A stretch of 64,000 nucleotides of DNA from Quercus robur (Eukaryota > Streptophyta > Magnoliopsida > Fagales > Fagaceae): positions 92,396,862-92,460,861 of the forward strand of contig NC_065535.1 of the NCBI RefSeq assembly GCF_932294415.1. The letters run 5' to 3'. The position numbers were made by a program, and so were the translations under genes. The notes beneath the pieces were generated by a model that ran no database searches, was not told the DNA's origin, and saw nothing but the letters and a program-made list of their open reading frames with translations. Below, in pieces: positions 10,355 through 23,610 of the stretch (position 1 is its first letter; the number at the start of each line of letters is the position of its first letter).

Positions 10355-12227
10355 TTTGTAGATATATTATTTTAATGTGTTGTATAAGAAAATAAAAATC
10401 GGGATGTTGGGTGAGTTATAAAATGGTATGATATAAGGGATAAAGTAAGTTTTGAGATGGTAAAATAGAATAATTCTAAAATAGCGAATGCCTCTTAGCA
10501 TATTTATTTGCTCACCAAAACCTATTGTTGGCTCTAGAATGAAGTAGATTATATTATCCTTATATACTGTAAATCAAGTGGGGCTACCCAATTTTGAATT
10601 TTGATCTTTTTTATCCAATATAACATCAAAACATGGCATGTACCTTTCTTTCTTTTCTTCTTTTTTTTTTTTTTTTTCCTTCTTTAATGAAACATCATGG
10701 CATGTAACTTTATTTCTTTTCTTCTTTTTATTTTTTAGTGAAATATAATGGCATGTACCTAATTAGTCAATTCTCAAACGTGAAAATTTCAAAAGATTGT
10801 ATATTTTTAAGTGTATCTATACATATACATGGGTTACAAATTAGTGCTCTTAAAGCATCATTAAATTTTCCCTTAAAAGAAAGAACTCACATAAGTCTAT
10901 ATCGAGCTTGTCAAGTCAAAAGAGTACAAAAGCGTTGCATCAAGATCCCATAATCACCAATTTATTAGCATATTCATTTGCTCACCAAAACCAATAGGCT
11001 GTAGAATGAAGTAGATTATATTATCCTTTTATACTGTAAATCAAGTGGGGCTACCCAATTTTGAATTTTGATATTTTTTATGCAATATAACATCAAAACA
11101 TGGCATGTACCTTTCTTTCTTTCCTTCTTTTTTTTCTTCTTCTTTAATGAAACATCATGGCATGTAACTCTATTTCTTTTCTTCTTTTTATTTTTTAGTG
11201 AAATATAATGGCATGTACCTAATTAGTCAATTCAATTGGGCTAACTACCACAAGTTGTAGATTTTCCGCACCACATGCGATCTGTAACACCTTTTATTAA
11301 AATCAATGGAGAAAAGAAAAATTGTGTCCATTTTTCATGACTATAAAGCATCTAGAATTCGGTAGAAGCCGAAATTGAATCCACACCCTTTCCCATTTAA
11401 CCACTCACTCAAATTTTTAGTTTTATTTAAAAAAAAAATTAAAAAAAAAAGAAAAAAAAGAAAAGAAAAAAAGAACCGAACCAAACCGAAGTCCATAGAA
11501 GAAGCACGTTCTAGTTCCATACACAGATTCAATTGACGTGATGCTAGTCTAGCTAAACATATATCTTGCTAAAGATAAACTATTTCTCCATTGAAAATAT
11601 TTTTCTTGGAATATATTCAGGTCGGCTCAATACAATTTCAGATCTAAAAGATAATAGAATATTCTTGTATATTTAAAATCAATGAAAGAATATATATTTT
11701 AACTTCATATGTAACAAGTTTTTTGTATATAAAATCAATTTTTCTATTTTTTTTAGATGCAAAATTAATAAAAATTTCTATTCAAATTTTGCTAACTTCC
11801 GTTTTTCAATTGATAATATCATTAAATAGGATGTTATCAGTTTTAATTTTAGTTGAAATAATGTTTTCATCCCTTAACTTCAAAAAGTTTGATTTTGTCC
11901 GTAAACTTTAGCAAACGTTCTAGTTTATATCCTTTCATAAAACCAACATGGCAATTTTTTAGCATCAGAATCAGATTATCTGACTTGGACTAATTTATTA
12001 AAAAATAATAAGGAAAAACAACACATGACACCAAATGGTTGGTCACACAGACTACTACATGCAACTAACACAAGAGATCATTTTTAATTCCTTCGATGCT
12101 GAACAAAGTAAGAGCAGGCTAAATTTTATTTGAGAATTTATCATGCTAAAAGATTGCAACCTTCTCACATTTCGTGCAAGGTTTAAAAAAAAAATGATTT
12201 ATATATTGCAACTCAACAATTCTTTTT

Positions 12228-12345
12228 GCCAAGAGGCTTTATATCTCAATGGTATAGCTTGCTCTCCTTTCTTAGAAAAACCAAGGTTCAAATCTCACTT
12301 CCCCAACTGTTGTAAGTTATATCTATCTAATTATCAAATATATAG
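12228..12345 (+). mobile_element. tRNA-derived SINE-like insert
   Basis: It starts GCCAAGAGGCTTTATATCTC, has an A-box-like CTCAATGGTATAGC and a B-box-like GGTTCAAATCTC. It belongs to the same family as the copy at 33165-33262, which starts GCCAAGAGCCTTGTAACTC in the opposite orientation. Confidence 0.55.
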
Positions 12346-12595
12346 TTTTTCACCCTTTAAAACTATATTTGACACTCCACAGTTGGCTGGTAAGCATAGT
12401 CGAAGTGACAACAATAGTAAGGGTACCATTTATAATAATCATAACAATAATAATGTCTCACTAATTTCTTAGTTTCTAAGAGATGTGTTAATTCCGTAAA
12501 CCCTCTGATTTTTTTTTTTTTTTGTGGATTAGCTCGGTATATTCAACAGCCAAAACAAGGAAAAGCTGAAAAAAAAAAAATATAAAAAAAATAAT

Positions 12596-12600
<5 letters not shown>

Positions 12601-12634
<34 letters not shown>
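12601..12634. repeat. (GA)n microsatellite
   Basis: GA dinucleotide run of about 34 bases preceded by an A-rich tract. Confidence 0.9.
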
Positions 12635-12635
<1 letters not shown>

Positions 12636-12724
12636 GAAATGAAAGGTTACCAATATGATGGAAAAAGACCAGGTTACAAAGAGAAAAGTCTAAGAAGTAG
12701 GAGTTTCTTGATTATCTTAAATTC

Positions 12725-15700
12725 TTAATCTGGACAGCCCAGCTCTTCCTTGAGGGTCTTCACAGCCTCCAAGACTCCATTCTGAAATAAGTCTCACAAA
12801 TGTCAGTTTTGCTATATGTGTATCCATTTTGCTGTCAGATGTTTGTATGTGCTTCAAAAGAACAAGAGTCTTTAGAAGCATATAGATTAGGGACCTACGT
12901 TATTCTCCACCCCACCCCAAAAAAAAAAAAAAAAAAAAAAGTTGTGTATAGCTCTTTTACAAGTTTTTTCCTGTAAGTTAAAACGTTGTCACAGCAGAGA
13001 ATAATATGGTAAACAATTAGAAATGAATACATATATAAGCGACACTCGAATGTTTCAGAAATATCACCAACAAATGCACCCACATAATTGAAGTTAGGTA
13101 TTACCTCTAGAGAAATCCTTTCAGCAAGTTCTATTGCACATGCTTTCACTTTAGGAGATAATGCATCATTTATCGCCCTTGATAGTACATTTGCAGCTTC
13201 ACGGATGCTCATGTCATCGTTCTGATCAGGAAGCAACTGATCTCTTTTCAGTGGTTCTGGCGCAACTCCAAGCCAAAACATCCTCTCAGCCCAATAGAAC
13301 TGATCTAGCATAAATGGACATACTACCTGTCAAACAATATTACAAGTGAGAGAGAGAGAGCTTAATGTACCAAAAATGAACCACAATGAAACAATATTTT
13401 TACAAAGGAACAATCCAATTGCAATTTGCATTGCCCAGTTAAACATCAAGAGGTTGAACATGGATATTAAGTTAACAAAGCTTGCTGATGTAGTATCTAT
13501 GCTATGAAATGCATAATACATGTACACAGGCACACACAAAATGCTTGTGTAATCTGGGGGGTTGAAGAAAAAACAGAGGTCACTATTCTTATTTAGAGAC
13601 CCCCGCTTACATTACCATTGTTGGCCCACAATAGGCCAAAACACCTGAGCACTAGGTCAAGTACAATTAGGATCTCTCTTTGCCTGGTAAAGAGATATAA
13701 GTTACAAATCTTCTGGTTGTGCATGCAATATATCACTATAACTATGTCAATGAAGTACTTAAAGGCAGCTTTCGATTATCCTTTTTGAAGTGAGAAATTT
13801 TGAATGCGTTCCTATGAAATGAAAAGGAATTTGTCAATTCTTCAGGGTTCCAAAGGGCTAGAAGATGGCAAGAATTTGTATCAAAAATTTTGACAACTTC
13901 TCTTAACCCACCAGAGTTAGCAACCTCTTGGTTATAATAAATTTCCTATATGCTTTCCAAATTTGCAGAGTTTAACAAAATTTGACAATTTTTGGGAATT
14001 TTTAGGGAATTTCTCAATGCATATCTTTGTAAGGTTGCAACACACCCAATTTTGGATATCAAGTTTCACCAAGTCAACTGAACTGGATATAAAAAAAAAT
14101 AAAAATAAAAAACACACAAAGAACCCAAAGTGACACCAACTAAGAAATGAAATCCAAAAAAATGAACCCTGCATGTTCAAGACATAACCAGTGGCAAAGA
14201 AAGTAAAGGACCAATTGATGAAGGACATAACCAAAATGATGATGCAATACAAAAATAGAAGAAAAGAAAAATGAAGGATAGGTAACCTAGGAGTCAACAC
14301 CTAGGCCTACTTAGAGTCAACACCAAGAAAAAGAGAACCTCTAGGAGTCAACACCAAACCATTGGGAGAAAATCAAGAGAAATTTGATTCATCATCAAAA
14401 TAATCTATCTCCAAAGGAGTACAACACTATTCTTATATAGACGACTAAACCCTAATATTGACTGACATAGGAAACCCTAATTCTATTTGACCAAGGAAGT
14501 CTAAGTATCTAACTCTACATGACGGGAGATCCCATCATTGAATTATAAAAAATAAAATCAACTCTAATAAATATAATACTAATTACTTAATTAACTACTA
14601 GGACCTAAAATAAACTAACATTGACCAATAAAAATACAACTAACTTGCAAAATTAAATAAAAGTAAATTAAAATAAATATTTCCTCATACTTCCCACATT
14701 AGATCATGTTCAAAGACTATCTACTCTTAATCATGTCATGAGTTTTGGGAATAATAATCATATAATGATGATTCCAAGAGGAACCATAAATAGCATGTAT
14801 CTCTAGTACCATTTGATACTTCTCAAGATATGGCTATCCTATCTTTTCATGTCCATTATTGCAAGAAATGCAGTCATTATATATAAGTTTTAATGGCTAA
14901 ACCATGTGAACAAACATTAACAATAGTGACAACAAAACAGCAAAGTGTTTAGATTTACATCTAACCTGTGGGATTCCTGCATGTAATGCAGCAGCAGTAG
15001 TTCCACTAATCTTACACAAGGAGAAACAACAAAAAGCCAACTGAGTAACTTGACTATTGTATATTTCAATAAGATGCATAATGTCAATATGACTCACAAT
15101 GGAATATTCCTACCTGCCCCCATGATGAATTGCAACCAAACATTTTGGAAACAGCCACTTGTATGGCACGGAACTATTGACATTATAAGAAGATTGAAAA
15201 CAATGATTAGAACCAACTCAATCACAATTATAAGATTCCCTAAAAGGTACAGCATTGTATATTGATGTGTACACTATCTATGATATAATGCCAAAAGTAA
15301 TCAACTAGATTCAGCAAAACTAGTGTTAGAGCATCATATTATAATATGGTGACAAACTTCATGCCCATGATACTATTTGAGTGAATTGCTTTTTCAAAAA
15401 ACTAGTGTTAGAGCACATGTTTTGCATGTGGACCTATTTTACTAATGACAACATAATTAAATTAAATATTAGTTTACAGGCTCTGAATTATCTACCTCAA
15501 CCTGGTGAATTTAATTTTAATTATAATAGATTTACATTTTTACATATTGCAAATGGCACCATTTAAGAAGTTCCATCTGCATGTGCATTTATGCAGATGT
15601 ACTTAGGTTATATAATTAGAGCGTAGAATACACATTTTCACTGTACGATGAAACAGTTGATGCAACTTGCAAAAATAATTTCTAGGTTCTGTCTGGCTTG

Positions 15701-18700
15701 CCTTAAGCAGAGCCTTAGAGAGCTGATAGAGCTAAAAAGCTCTTTAAGAAAAATAATAAATAAACAAAAATGCTAGTGTCTGGTAAGCTCTACAAAAGAG
15801 TTTTAAGCTCCTCCAAAGCTTTACATGGAAAAACTGAAATTTTGAGTTTTTAGGAAAAAGCTTTACAATTTACTATTCATAAATCCAGAGCTTTAAAGCA
15901 CTATTTACTATAATTTGCCGAACCCTTAAAACGCTAAATATCTTTTCAGCTAAAGCTCTACTTCCTACAATAATTTCAGGCACATAATTAACTTGATAAC
16001 AGCACAATGCCATTTACTCAATGAAAAAAATGATAATATCTCTCCCCTCTCTTTGAGAGCTATTTATAATTGTAACCGCTTATGCTTTTGAATGAGTGCT
16101 CAATCATTATTACATAGCAAGATATTCACCTGATTAAAAGGTTCCGGCAATGAAGATAAGACATACCAGTGTTACCTTACCAAGTGGCACCAAGTGCCCA
16201 CAGGTGTAGGATACATATATATCAAGAAATACCATGAAAATACTCCTATAACATTCTATAACTTAGCATATAAATATTAAAAACATTAGTTAAACCCTAC
16301 AACACAAGAACAATAAAAAAAAAAAACACTCAAATTATTATCTAACCTATCCATATACCCATTATAGGACAACTTGCTTGAAGTAGCTTGGAAAATCATT
16401 AGCAGATGATGAGCAGCTTTCTGCAAGTATTGGCAAGTGCTCAGGAAAAATAGCTGAAATCCCCTTTTTTCTAATTGTCTATGCAATCCTAGAGTGCACA
16501 TTTTTTTTCCCTCGATAAATACTCACACCCGAGGGGACTCGAACCTCCACCTTCACCTCCCAACCCATCATGGGAGGCGGAAGTGCCATTTGTCCGAAAA
16601 GCCATTGGCACTGTAGTGTGTGCCAGTTATGTGTTTGATATCAAATAAAATGCATAAATTGATAGATTGCAATTATCTTTTGAATCTGATAACTTTCTAT
16701 TAACAGTAGTCATCTTCTTCCAACAAGTTTCCTAATATTTGAAGAAACATACCCAGTGAAGCAAAAGAGCCGACTGTTAAAGAGAGAGATGCAATCTTCA
16801 CTGAGCTGTGTTTGACTTGAACATGATGATGCTTCTGCAGCAATCATACGGACAGCTGCATCTAAAGCTTCAAAGCCAGCTGTGAAGAGGATAAATCTAT
16901 GACTTGTGATCTCTATAACAATTCGAAGTACATGAAGAAATGCTTGGGGATTTTTTAGAAAGCCCATGCTGCAGACAAAAAAGGCAAACTCAGTTCAAGA
17001 GAGTAAATGGGGCTAATGAAAACATCAACATATCAGTACTATGGTAATAAAATGGTGGCAGTGCAAGACCTATATGCATCAATATATATGGAACTAGTCC
17101 ATTCAAACAGGAGCAACAATAATTTAAAAGCTATACCTCCTATAATCAGATAATGATATATTTTGACCCAACTAACAATTTTAACAGAGGAGTTCTGGTA
17201 AATAAACTTTATGGAGGCATTTAAAAGAAGTTGAGAACAAAAAAAATACACATATAAAGAACTTGCCTTCCAACAGAGCTCAGCCCAACAAAAATTGGTG
17301 GCGTTGACACAGTCTTCAGAAAAGTTTGTAAATCAATATGAGCTGAACATAGTTCATCTTTTCTCTGCAGATTCCCTGAAGAAACAAGCACTGAGATTTC
17401 ACTGCACTCCTTACAAGAAAACTGCCACTCCATAGGCAGAAACCAAAAGCCACAAACCCGGACATTTGAAGGCCAATAACCTATTAATGTAGTGAAATAA
17501 ATATGGTAATGAAATTGGCGAAGAAAACTTGACAAATGAAAGAATCTGTCTATCATGGGGCACATTATATTATTTAAAAAGAACTGGGGCAACCTCATTG
17601 CTACATGGCAAATGGCCTCGTCATTATACGTTCTTTGTCAAGGGAAAAATCTACCTCCAAACAAGGCTACTTAGTTTAAATATTCTTTGTCAATCATAAA
17701 TAAATCATGCAATCCTATGCATACTATTGACCACAGAAAGCTAGTATTAGCTGTAGTTTTAGATAAACTCTTATGTACCAAGATAACATTTGAGGTCTCT
17801 TTGGCAGCCTAGAAATCCATTATCCAGCAGAAGTGCAAAAATGCTTCACTAATAAGATATTGGATTATGATAGAACTGAAATGATTTGAGGGTTGTAAAT
17901 AGCAGTAAAAGGGAAGTGTAGGTAAACCATGATATAATTTTGACTTCATGCGTAGAATGCCCTTTTAGGTTATTCAATACTCTATTGGTGGAAGCTATCC
18001 TTGGCTCCCAGCATGTGGTTTGTACAAATTTGAAATTCTTTCTTCTAACCATTCACTAAATCTTTTTCAATAAATGAGTATTACGAAACTAAAAGTAAGA
18101 AATTTTTTTCCTTTAATATTACATGTTTGCTGTTCTTTCTATGTATTGCTATTTTCCTATGTATTAGAGTAATAAGTTGGACAGTGATGATGCATGTATA
18201 GCATGATTAGATATAAACTACATCCTTTGCAAGCCAAATGCTACGACGATTACCTTCAGATCAAGAAAGAAGCATTTCTTGTCCTTGGTAGTTAATTAGG
18301 TCATAAGTATTTTGCTTTATATTTGGGTTTTCTTTAGATTGTAGAATCAGGGGAATCTTTAACTTTCTAATTAAGTCTTTTTTTGTGCAAAGGAAATTAG
18401 AATTGATTGATGAGAATTTGATTGTTGATCATAGAAGACATGGATTCCCTTATGTGATTTTCCTCCCTCTCTTTCCCTTCTTTTTCTGCTTTTTCTTTTT
18501 CTTTATTACTGTTCCCATCATTCTTCAGTACTTCCTTGACAGCAGACAGATCTGACACTTTCTTCCCTTTAAACCCTTTCCCTTAACTATCAAAATCCTT
18601 AAAGCCCACATATATTACATGACAATTAGCCCTGAAATAGTCCTTCAAATGACACTTTAGAAACTCTTTAATCCTGATTTTATGCTGCTCAGAGTTTCCA

Positions 18701-20013
18701 GAATTTTGCAATAGCCATCAAACTTCATTCTTTTGAACCCAGACACTATACATATACATATGGATAGGTATCCCAGACACAACATTTGAAACCTTAACCA
18801 CTTCTAAAATCCAAAAATCATAAGTTTCAAAAATCAAAACTCATCGATCAACCAATTGTAGGCAAGTTTCTAATTTGTCCTATCCCAAACAGTCAATCCG
18901 AACCTATAATCTGAAGAATAAATAATAAAAATAAAAATTTATGATTCTATGCCTAAAACTAAACCCAAAAAGGCTGAAATTGTCTCTTCACCCCTAAAAG
19001 TTCCCATGCTTTCTCATATTTAGTAGAAAATTACTAGGTTCATACTTCAGACATTCACCAACCTTTTTCACTTTGCACTGAGGAGAAACAAAAGACTAAC
19101 AGTTTTTAAAGTTCAAGAAAGAAAATTTTGAAATAATATACGAAAAAAGATTAGTATACCAGGGCATTCAACAACTTCTTTGCTAAATCCATACCTGTGA
19201 TACAATATTAGTGAACAAATTAGAAACTGGAATTAGTATGTTCCTAGTCAAAGTAAATTCATTATGATGATGAGGGAAATTTGTTAAACAGGGATGTCAT
19301 CAAAACTTACTCATCAATGAAGAGAAAATTAATCATCATACTAGCACACTCTTACTTGTTTAAATGTACTGTCCATTTGCTTATGAAAAATATTTTATCT
19401 CATATCTAGTAGCAAAACAAAATCAAAGAAGAAAAGAACAATTAAAAAAATAGCCTCATTAACTCACAGGTGTTAAATTTCTGCAATTTATTTTAAACCT
19501 AATGGATGAACCAGCACCATGGAATACACAAGCAACAAGGCTTGAGAATTTCAACTAATGCTTGAGAAGAATATACAAACAGACGCTTCTTTTTTTCTTG
19601 TGTTGATTTAAGCCTTTCTCTTAATTTATCTCCTTTCTCTTAATTATGTTGATTTAAGCCTTTCTCTTAATTTATCTCTTTTATACACACACACAGATAG
19701 TGTATGAAACTCATGACTTACAATAATAGGGGAGATGAAGGCATATCATGCCATGTGGGAAGACCTGTTACTGGATCCTGAGTTCAAGAAATAAGCACTT
19801 GGATGAGTTTAAACAGAAAGCCAGAGAAGCCATGTACCTCCAAACAGTACAAGCGTACAGCAACATTTCAACTAGGCACTTTAACCATCTATCTTTGTTT
19901 ACTTTATCTCTTTTTTCTTTTTCTTTTTCTTTTCCGTTTTTAAATACAGCTATATTCTGTTTCATGAAACTTTTCAAATAAAAATTTTGTTTCATAAATG
20001 ACTGAATGCACCA

Positions 20014-20049
<36 letters not shown>

Positions 20050-21093
20050 TATTAAAAGCACCAACCGTAAAAGGGCAAGGACTCAGATTCAAATCATCAC
20101 ATCTCCAAGATCCCCAACTATCAGTGAAAAGAGGCCACATCCAATGAATCACGTCTTTCCAACAGACCTATGTGCATAGAAGTACAATAAACATTACATC
20201 TACAACTTATGAATGTGACTGTCAACCTATTTTAATAAAAGAGAAGCAGAAAATACGTTTACTTGTTAGTGATGCCTTTACCATCAATGAAATTGCACAT
20301 CCGTAACTAAATTTTACAAAAAGTTGGTATTTCTAACAGTGTACAAGTACCTTGTTAGTAGTAGCTTCCTGAAGATATCTATACAAAAGAGGAAGTTCTT
20401 TTTTAAAGTGGCGCTCAAATGATGAAGGCGCACTGCACAGGAGAAATAAATAAAGTAATATGTGGCACATAAAATTGCGGGAAATATCACATGAAAATTG
20501 ACTGAGAAAAATACATGGTATTTACGAGTGACAAAATATGAAACGATGGAAGAAAATACAAAAAGTTCCAGAGAATCTCTAAATGCTGAAAGTGGTTCAG
20601 AATTCAGATTCACCAAAAAATAGTAGATATGAAAGTTGAGAAGGGACATTGAGAAAACAAGTGCTAGTCAGACACAGAATACTTGAGATCATTGTACTTT
20701 TTAAAGCATGATAGCAAATTTTCCCACAAAGTAATTTCACTCATCATGATGTCAGAACCTATAATACCAAAATGGGGTAAAATCTAAGTTTGTCATGTAG
20801 GAGAGACTACAGCCATGTTAATTAATAAGGAAAACAATTTAAGGCTAGCCAACACAACAGAAAACATATTAATACATTATACAGAGCATTCAATTGTATG
20901 AAAAGAATATGAGATTCTTCCATTACCTGTAAGGGACAACATATGGAGCAGCAACAATGCAACGGACACGAAACGTTTCTGCAAGGCTCCACCCTTCCTG
21001 CATCATAAAATCAAGCAAGGAGATCTTTCAGGTATCAATCACTTAACTTCACCTACCGGTTGAATTTCAAATTCATTTTTCAAATCAACAAGT

Positions 21094-21132
<39 letters not shown>

Positions 21133-23467
21133 ATACATGTGGAGTGAAATCGAGAGAGGAGACTTATATTTGTTATCTTGCGGAATGCCATATTCAATTA
21201 ATGTCTTTTATTAGGGGGTGGGGGGGAGACAGACAAAGAGATGAAGACATGCAGTATAACATTTTCTCATATCTTCTATAACTTATCACACCCAACTACT
21301 CTCTCCCACCATCCCTATCATGACAGAAAGACTGTTTGCATAACGATCAATTATAGATAGCAAAAAGATAAATGTTAAAGTTAAAAGGGGCAGATAATTC
21401 TGTTTCTTCAATTTTTTATAAATAATTATAATAGTTTTTAACTTTTTATGAGAATATTAGTTTCATGAAAGTAGTTTTATCTCCTTAAAAAATTCAAAAG
21501 TAAAGTCTTTTACAGTTTTATCAAGTATCTTGATTGTATATTGGCTCTAATTGGATGGTATCTCCATCAGCATCACAACATTAATCTTCATAAACCATTT
21601 CTGCAACTTTTTGTGAAATTTTTATTTTGACTTAAGGTTTTTTCCAATTAGAGAATACCAATGCAAAGAAATTTATCACAATAAAATCACCATCCAAGCT
21701 TTGGCCACATCCGAATATCCTTTGAACTAGAGAATAGCATTCTCGTCTATGTTCTTTTGTAACCATTCTTTTTTGCAGTGAGAATGACAACTCCAGTAAG
21801 CCTGACCCTGATAAGACAAAGGAATCCGTTAAAATTTTACTTTAAAGATGTAAACTTTTTTGTCACTGTAGCCACAGCCAGTCTCATCCATAGTATTAAA
21901 CTAACAAGGAGACCAAAGTCAACAATCCAAACCTGTAGTAGTCTCATGGTTCTGATCTGTAGAAAGGACCGGTGGTGATAAAATTGGATGATAGGCAACA
22001 TGTTTTCCTGCCAAGTGATGACCTAAGTTCTGCAACCAAGGAATCATGACATCAACATGCTTTGTTCAAAAACTTTATTTAATTGTGAAAATATTTATGA
22101 CCCATTAAGGTTTTTTTTTTTTTTCTTATATGACGTAGAATGTCACCAAGGCAGGGGCCCTTTGGATCCACACCTGAGGAGTAAACCACAAATAGACAAC
22201 CCCACCCACCAGAATTGCATATCAGTAATCCAGGGGAACTCCTAGTGGGGATCAAACCTAGGATGTCTGGGTCTACAGTTCATCCCAAGCCTCCAACTAC
22301 TAAGCTGCACCCTAACGGGTGATCCATTAAAGTATTATTAACTCAGCAATATGATAAAGCCATTCAAAATTAATGAAGTAGGAAATTCAAAAATTCAAAA
22401 GCAACCTGGCACAAACCTCATGTGCCGAATGAGTTATTAGGACCACATTGTATTGTTTCTGGTCACAAGCAAAAGCAGCAGCAATGGCCTGGAAACAAAA
22501 AATGAAAAAGAAAATATTCAGTTAATCAAAAAAACATATTTCAAATATAAAATGGAAACAAAGTAAAGAAACTGTAACAAATGGCACCACCATTACAATA
22601 TCTAGATGCAATTCAAAGAGAAATCACTCCATATACATAGCCAAAATAAGGGCCTGAATTCTTTAAAACTTTTATTCTTTCAGTAAAAGAAATAATTTTT
22701 TTAATTTTAATTAACAAATATTTCTTAAATCAAAATAAAGGCTTAAAAGTGATTTTAGTCCCTGACGTGAGATGACATGACCAAACTCAAAACTGACATG
22801 TCATCACTCCATAGCGACTAAAAGCAATCACTTTCAGTTTTTTAGTAACTAAAAACGATCACTTTAAAGGGTGCATTTGTATAGGCTGTTGAACTGTGTT
22901 TTGAGTTTAAAATATGCGTTTATAAAAAAAGTTATGATGAGTTGCTATTGCAAAATGGATTTTTGGGTTTTGGGTTTTAAAAATGCTTTTTTAAGTTTCC
23001 AAAACACCTAACCAAATGGACCCAAAGTATGTTAGTTACTTTAAACTTCAAGAACTGAAATCTCTAATAAGCTAAGCTAAATTCAAGGAACCAAGACTAT
23101 ATTTTGACTTGAAAAGTGAAAGTAAATTTCTTTTCTTGCCAGTGCCCACTTCCTCATTTGTAATTTTCTTCCCAGAGAACCAATATAAAATTAATATCAA
23201 GCTCATTTTTTAATTGCTGAGAAAACTGAAGAAAGAATAACATTTTCTATTCTTGTGTACACTGAATAGTGATAATCTCAAAACAATGAAATCTGGGTAC
23301 CCTTTTGCTTTCGTTTTTCTATAATTATTTTCTGAGCAACCAAACAGGAAATGCAAAGAAAGAACGGAGGGACTTACAGCGATGGGGTAGACGTCGCCTT
23401 TAGTACCGAAGGCCATGAAGATAGCAATTGGTTTGCTTCTTTCCTCCATCTCCATCTCCGCTTCCAT
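12725..23467 (-). CDS. GT1-family UDP-glycosyltransferase, sterol 3-beta-glucosyltransferase-like, 15 coding exons
   Basis: Predicted to transfer sugar from UDP-glucose to a lipid or sterol acceptor. Coding exons in order: 23467-23378, 22488-22417, 22029-21933, 21807-21659, 20997-20927, 20432-20351, 20167-20066, 19777-19722, 19194-19160, 17480-17267, 16968-16753, 15173-15114, 15005-14966, 13326-13105, 12781-12725. They sum to 1563 bases with every phase matching, giving 520 residues. The N-terminal nucleotide-binding fold starts FMAFGTKGDVYP (residues 17-28). FVGLSSVGS precedes the C-terminal fold. The donor-sugar loop is IHHGGSGTTAAALHAG (410-425), followed by DQFYW (436-440). No signal peptide is visible. 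All introns are GT-AG except the one after 17267, which is GC-AG (AAG|GCAAGT). From memory it resembles the Arabidopsis AT5G24750 type more than classical UGT80A/B. The acceptor is not deducible. Confidence 0.9.
14050..14706 (-). mobile_element. Solo-LTR-like insertion in a glycosyltransferase intron
   Basis: Read on the minus strand it begins TGATCTAATGTGGGAAGTAT, has a TATA box in GTCTATATAAGA (near 14440), then U5-like sequence with three repeats of GGTGTTGACTC between about 14280 and 14355. This is the U3-TATA-U5 layout of an LTR. There is no internal coding sequence beside it, and the inner end and TSD are unclear. It lies between exons 13 and 14 of the host gene. Confidence 0.45.
16500..16612 (-). 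mobile_element. tRNA-derived SINE in intron
   Basis: On the minus strand: GCCAATGGCTTTTCGGACAA at the 5' end, then a B box GGTTCGAGTCCCCTC and an A-rich tail (seen as TTTTTTTT at 16501-16508). It lies in the intron between exons 11 and 12 of the glycosyltransferase gene. Confidence 0.6.
20017..20046. repeat. (TA)n microsatellite
   Basis: TA run of about 30 bases in the intron just 3' of exon 7 of the glycosyltransferase gene. Confidence 0.85.
21097..21132. repeat. (GT)n microsatellite
   Basis: GT dinucleotide run of about 35 bases in the intron between exons 4 and 5 of the glycosyltransferase gene. Confidence 0.9.
22108..22325 (-). mobile_element. tRNA-derived SINE with A tail and TSD
   Basis: On the minus strand the element starts near GTTAGGGTGCAGCTTAGTAG (A-box region), has a B box GGTTTGATCCCC, a 3' body and an A tail (T run at 22110-22124). 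Flanking GACCCATTAAGG and GATCCATTAAAG look like a slightly diverged target duplication. It lies in the intron between exons 2 and 3 of the glycosyltransferase gene. Confidence 0.7.
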
Positions 23468-23610
23468 TGTTGTTTTTGCTACAGATTAATATGAGACTTC
23501 TGAATTTGGACTTCCATTTTCGAAAAGTGCATAACGATGAAGATTTTGCATAATTTTTTAAATTGGGAAAGTTCTTTTTTTAGTGTTAAAGATTATGGTA
23601 AAATACTATT

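Larger units (their letters stand above)
7977..10494. mobile_element. PIF/Harbinger-like TIR element (non-autonomous) with nested insertions
   Basis: TTA target duplications flank it at 7974-7976 and 10495-10497. The ends are GAGCATTCACATTGGG on the left and, reversed, GAGGCATTCGCTATTTTAG on the right. The empty site survives in the tandem copy at 10965-10967. The interior holds a TGG/GGT-rich low-complexity block (8290-8895), a foldback element and a MULE. No transposase frame is visible. The superfamily is inferred from the 3-bp TTA TSD and the end sequence only. Confidence 0.65.
7795..11236. repeat. ~440-bp tandem direct repeat, first copy split by a transposon
   Basis: Copy 1 is 7795-7976 plus 10495-10766. 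Copy 2 is about 10798-11236. Shared blocks include GCATCATTAAATTTTCCCTT, TTGCATCAAGATCCCATAA, GTGGGGCTACCCAATTTTG and CATCATGGCATGTAACT. Copy 2 reads continuously through AATTTATTAGCATATTCATT, so it preserves the empty site for the element inserted in copy 1. Confidence 0.8.
11240..12720. other. Intergenic stretch 3' of the glycosyltransferase gene
   Basis: No gene recognised. It contains A-rich tracts (11430-11475), a SINE-like insert (12228-12345) and a (GA)n microsatellite (12601-12634). The 3' UTR of the minus-strand gene must begin just below 12725. Confidence 0.5.

Noticed and set aside
13932..14300. 122-residue hydrophobic frame in a glycosyltransferase intron
   Set aside because: It sits inside the LTR-like intron insertion and is rich in F/L/S from T-rich DNA. 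No support as a gene.
20900..21932. Missing exon in the glycosyltransferase gene
   Set aside because: At first exons 3 and 5 seemed not to join in phase. Exon 4 (21807-21659, with KEHRRECYSLVQRIFG and GDFIVINFFAL) was then found and restores the frame, so the gene is intact.
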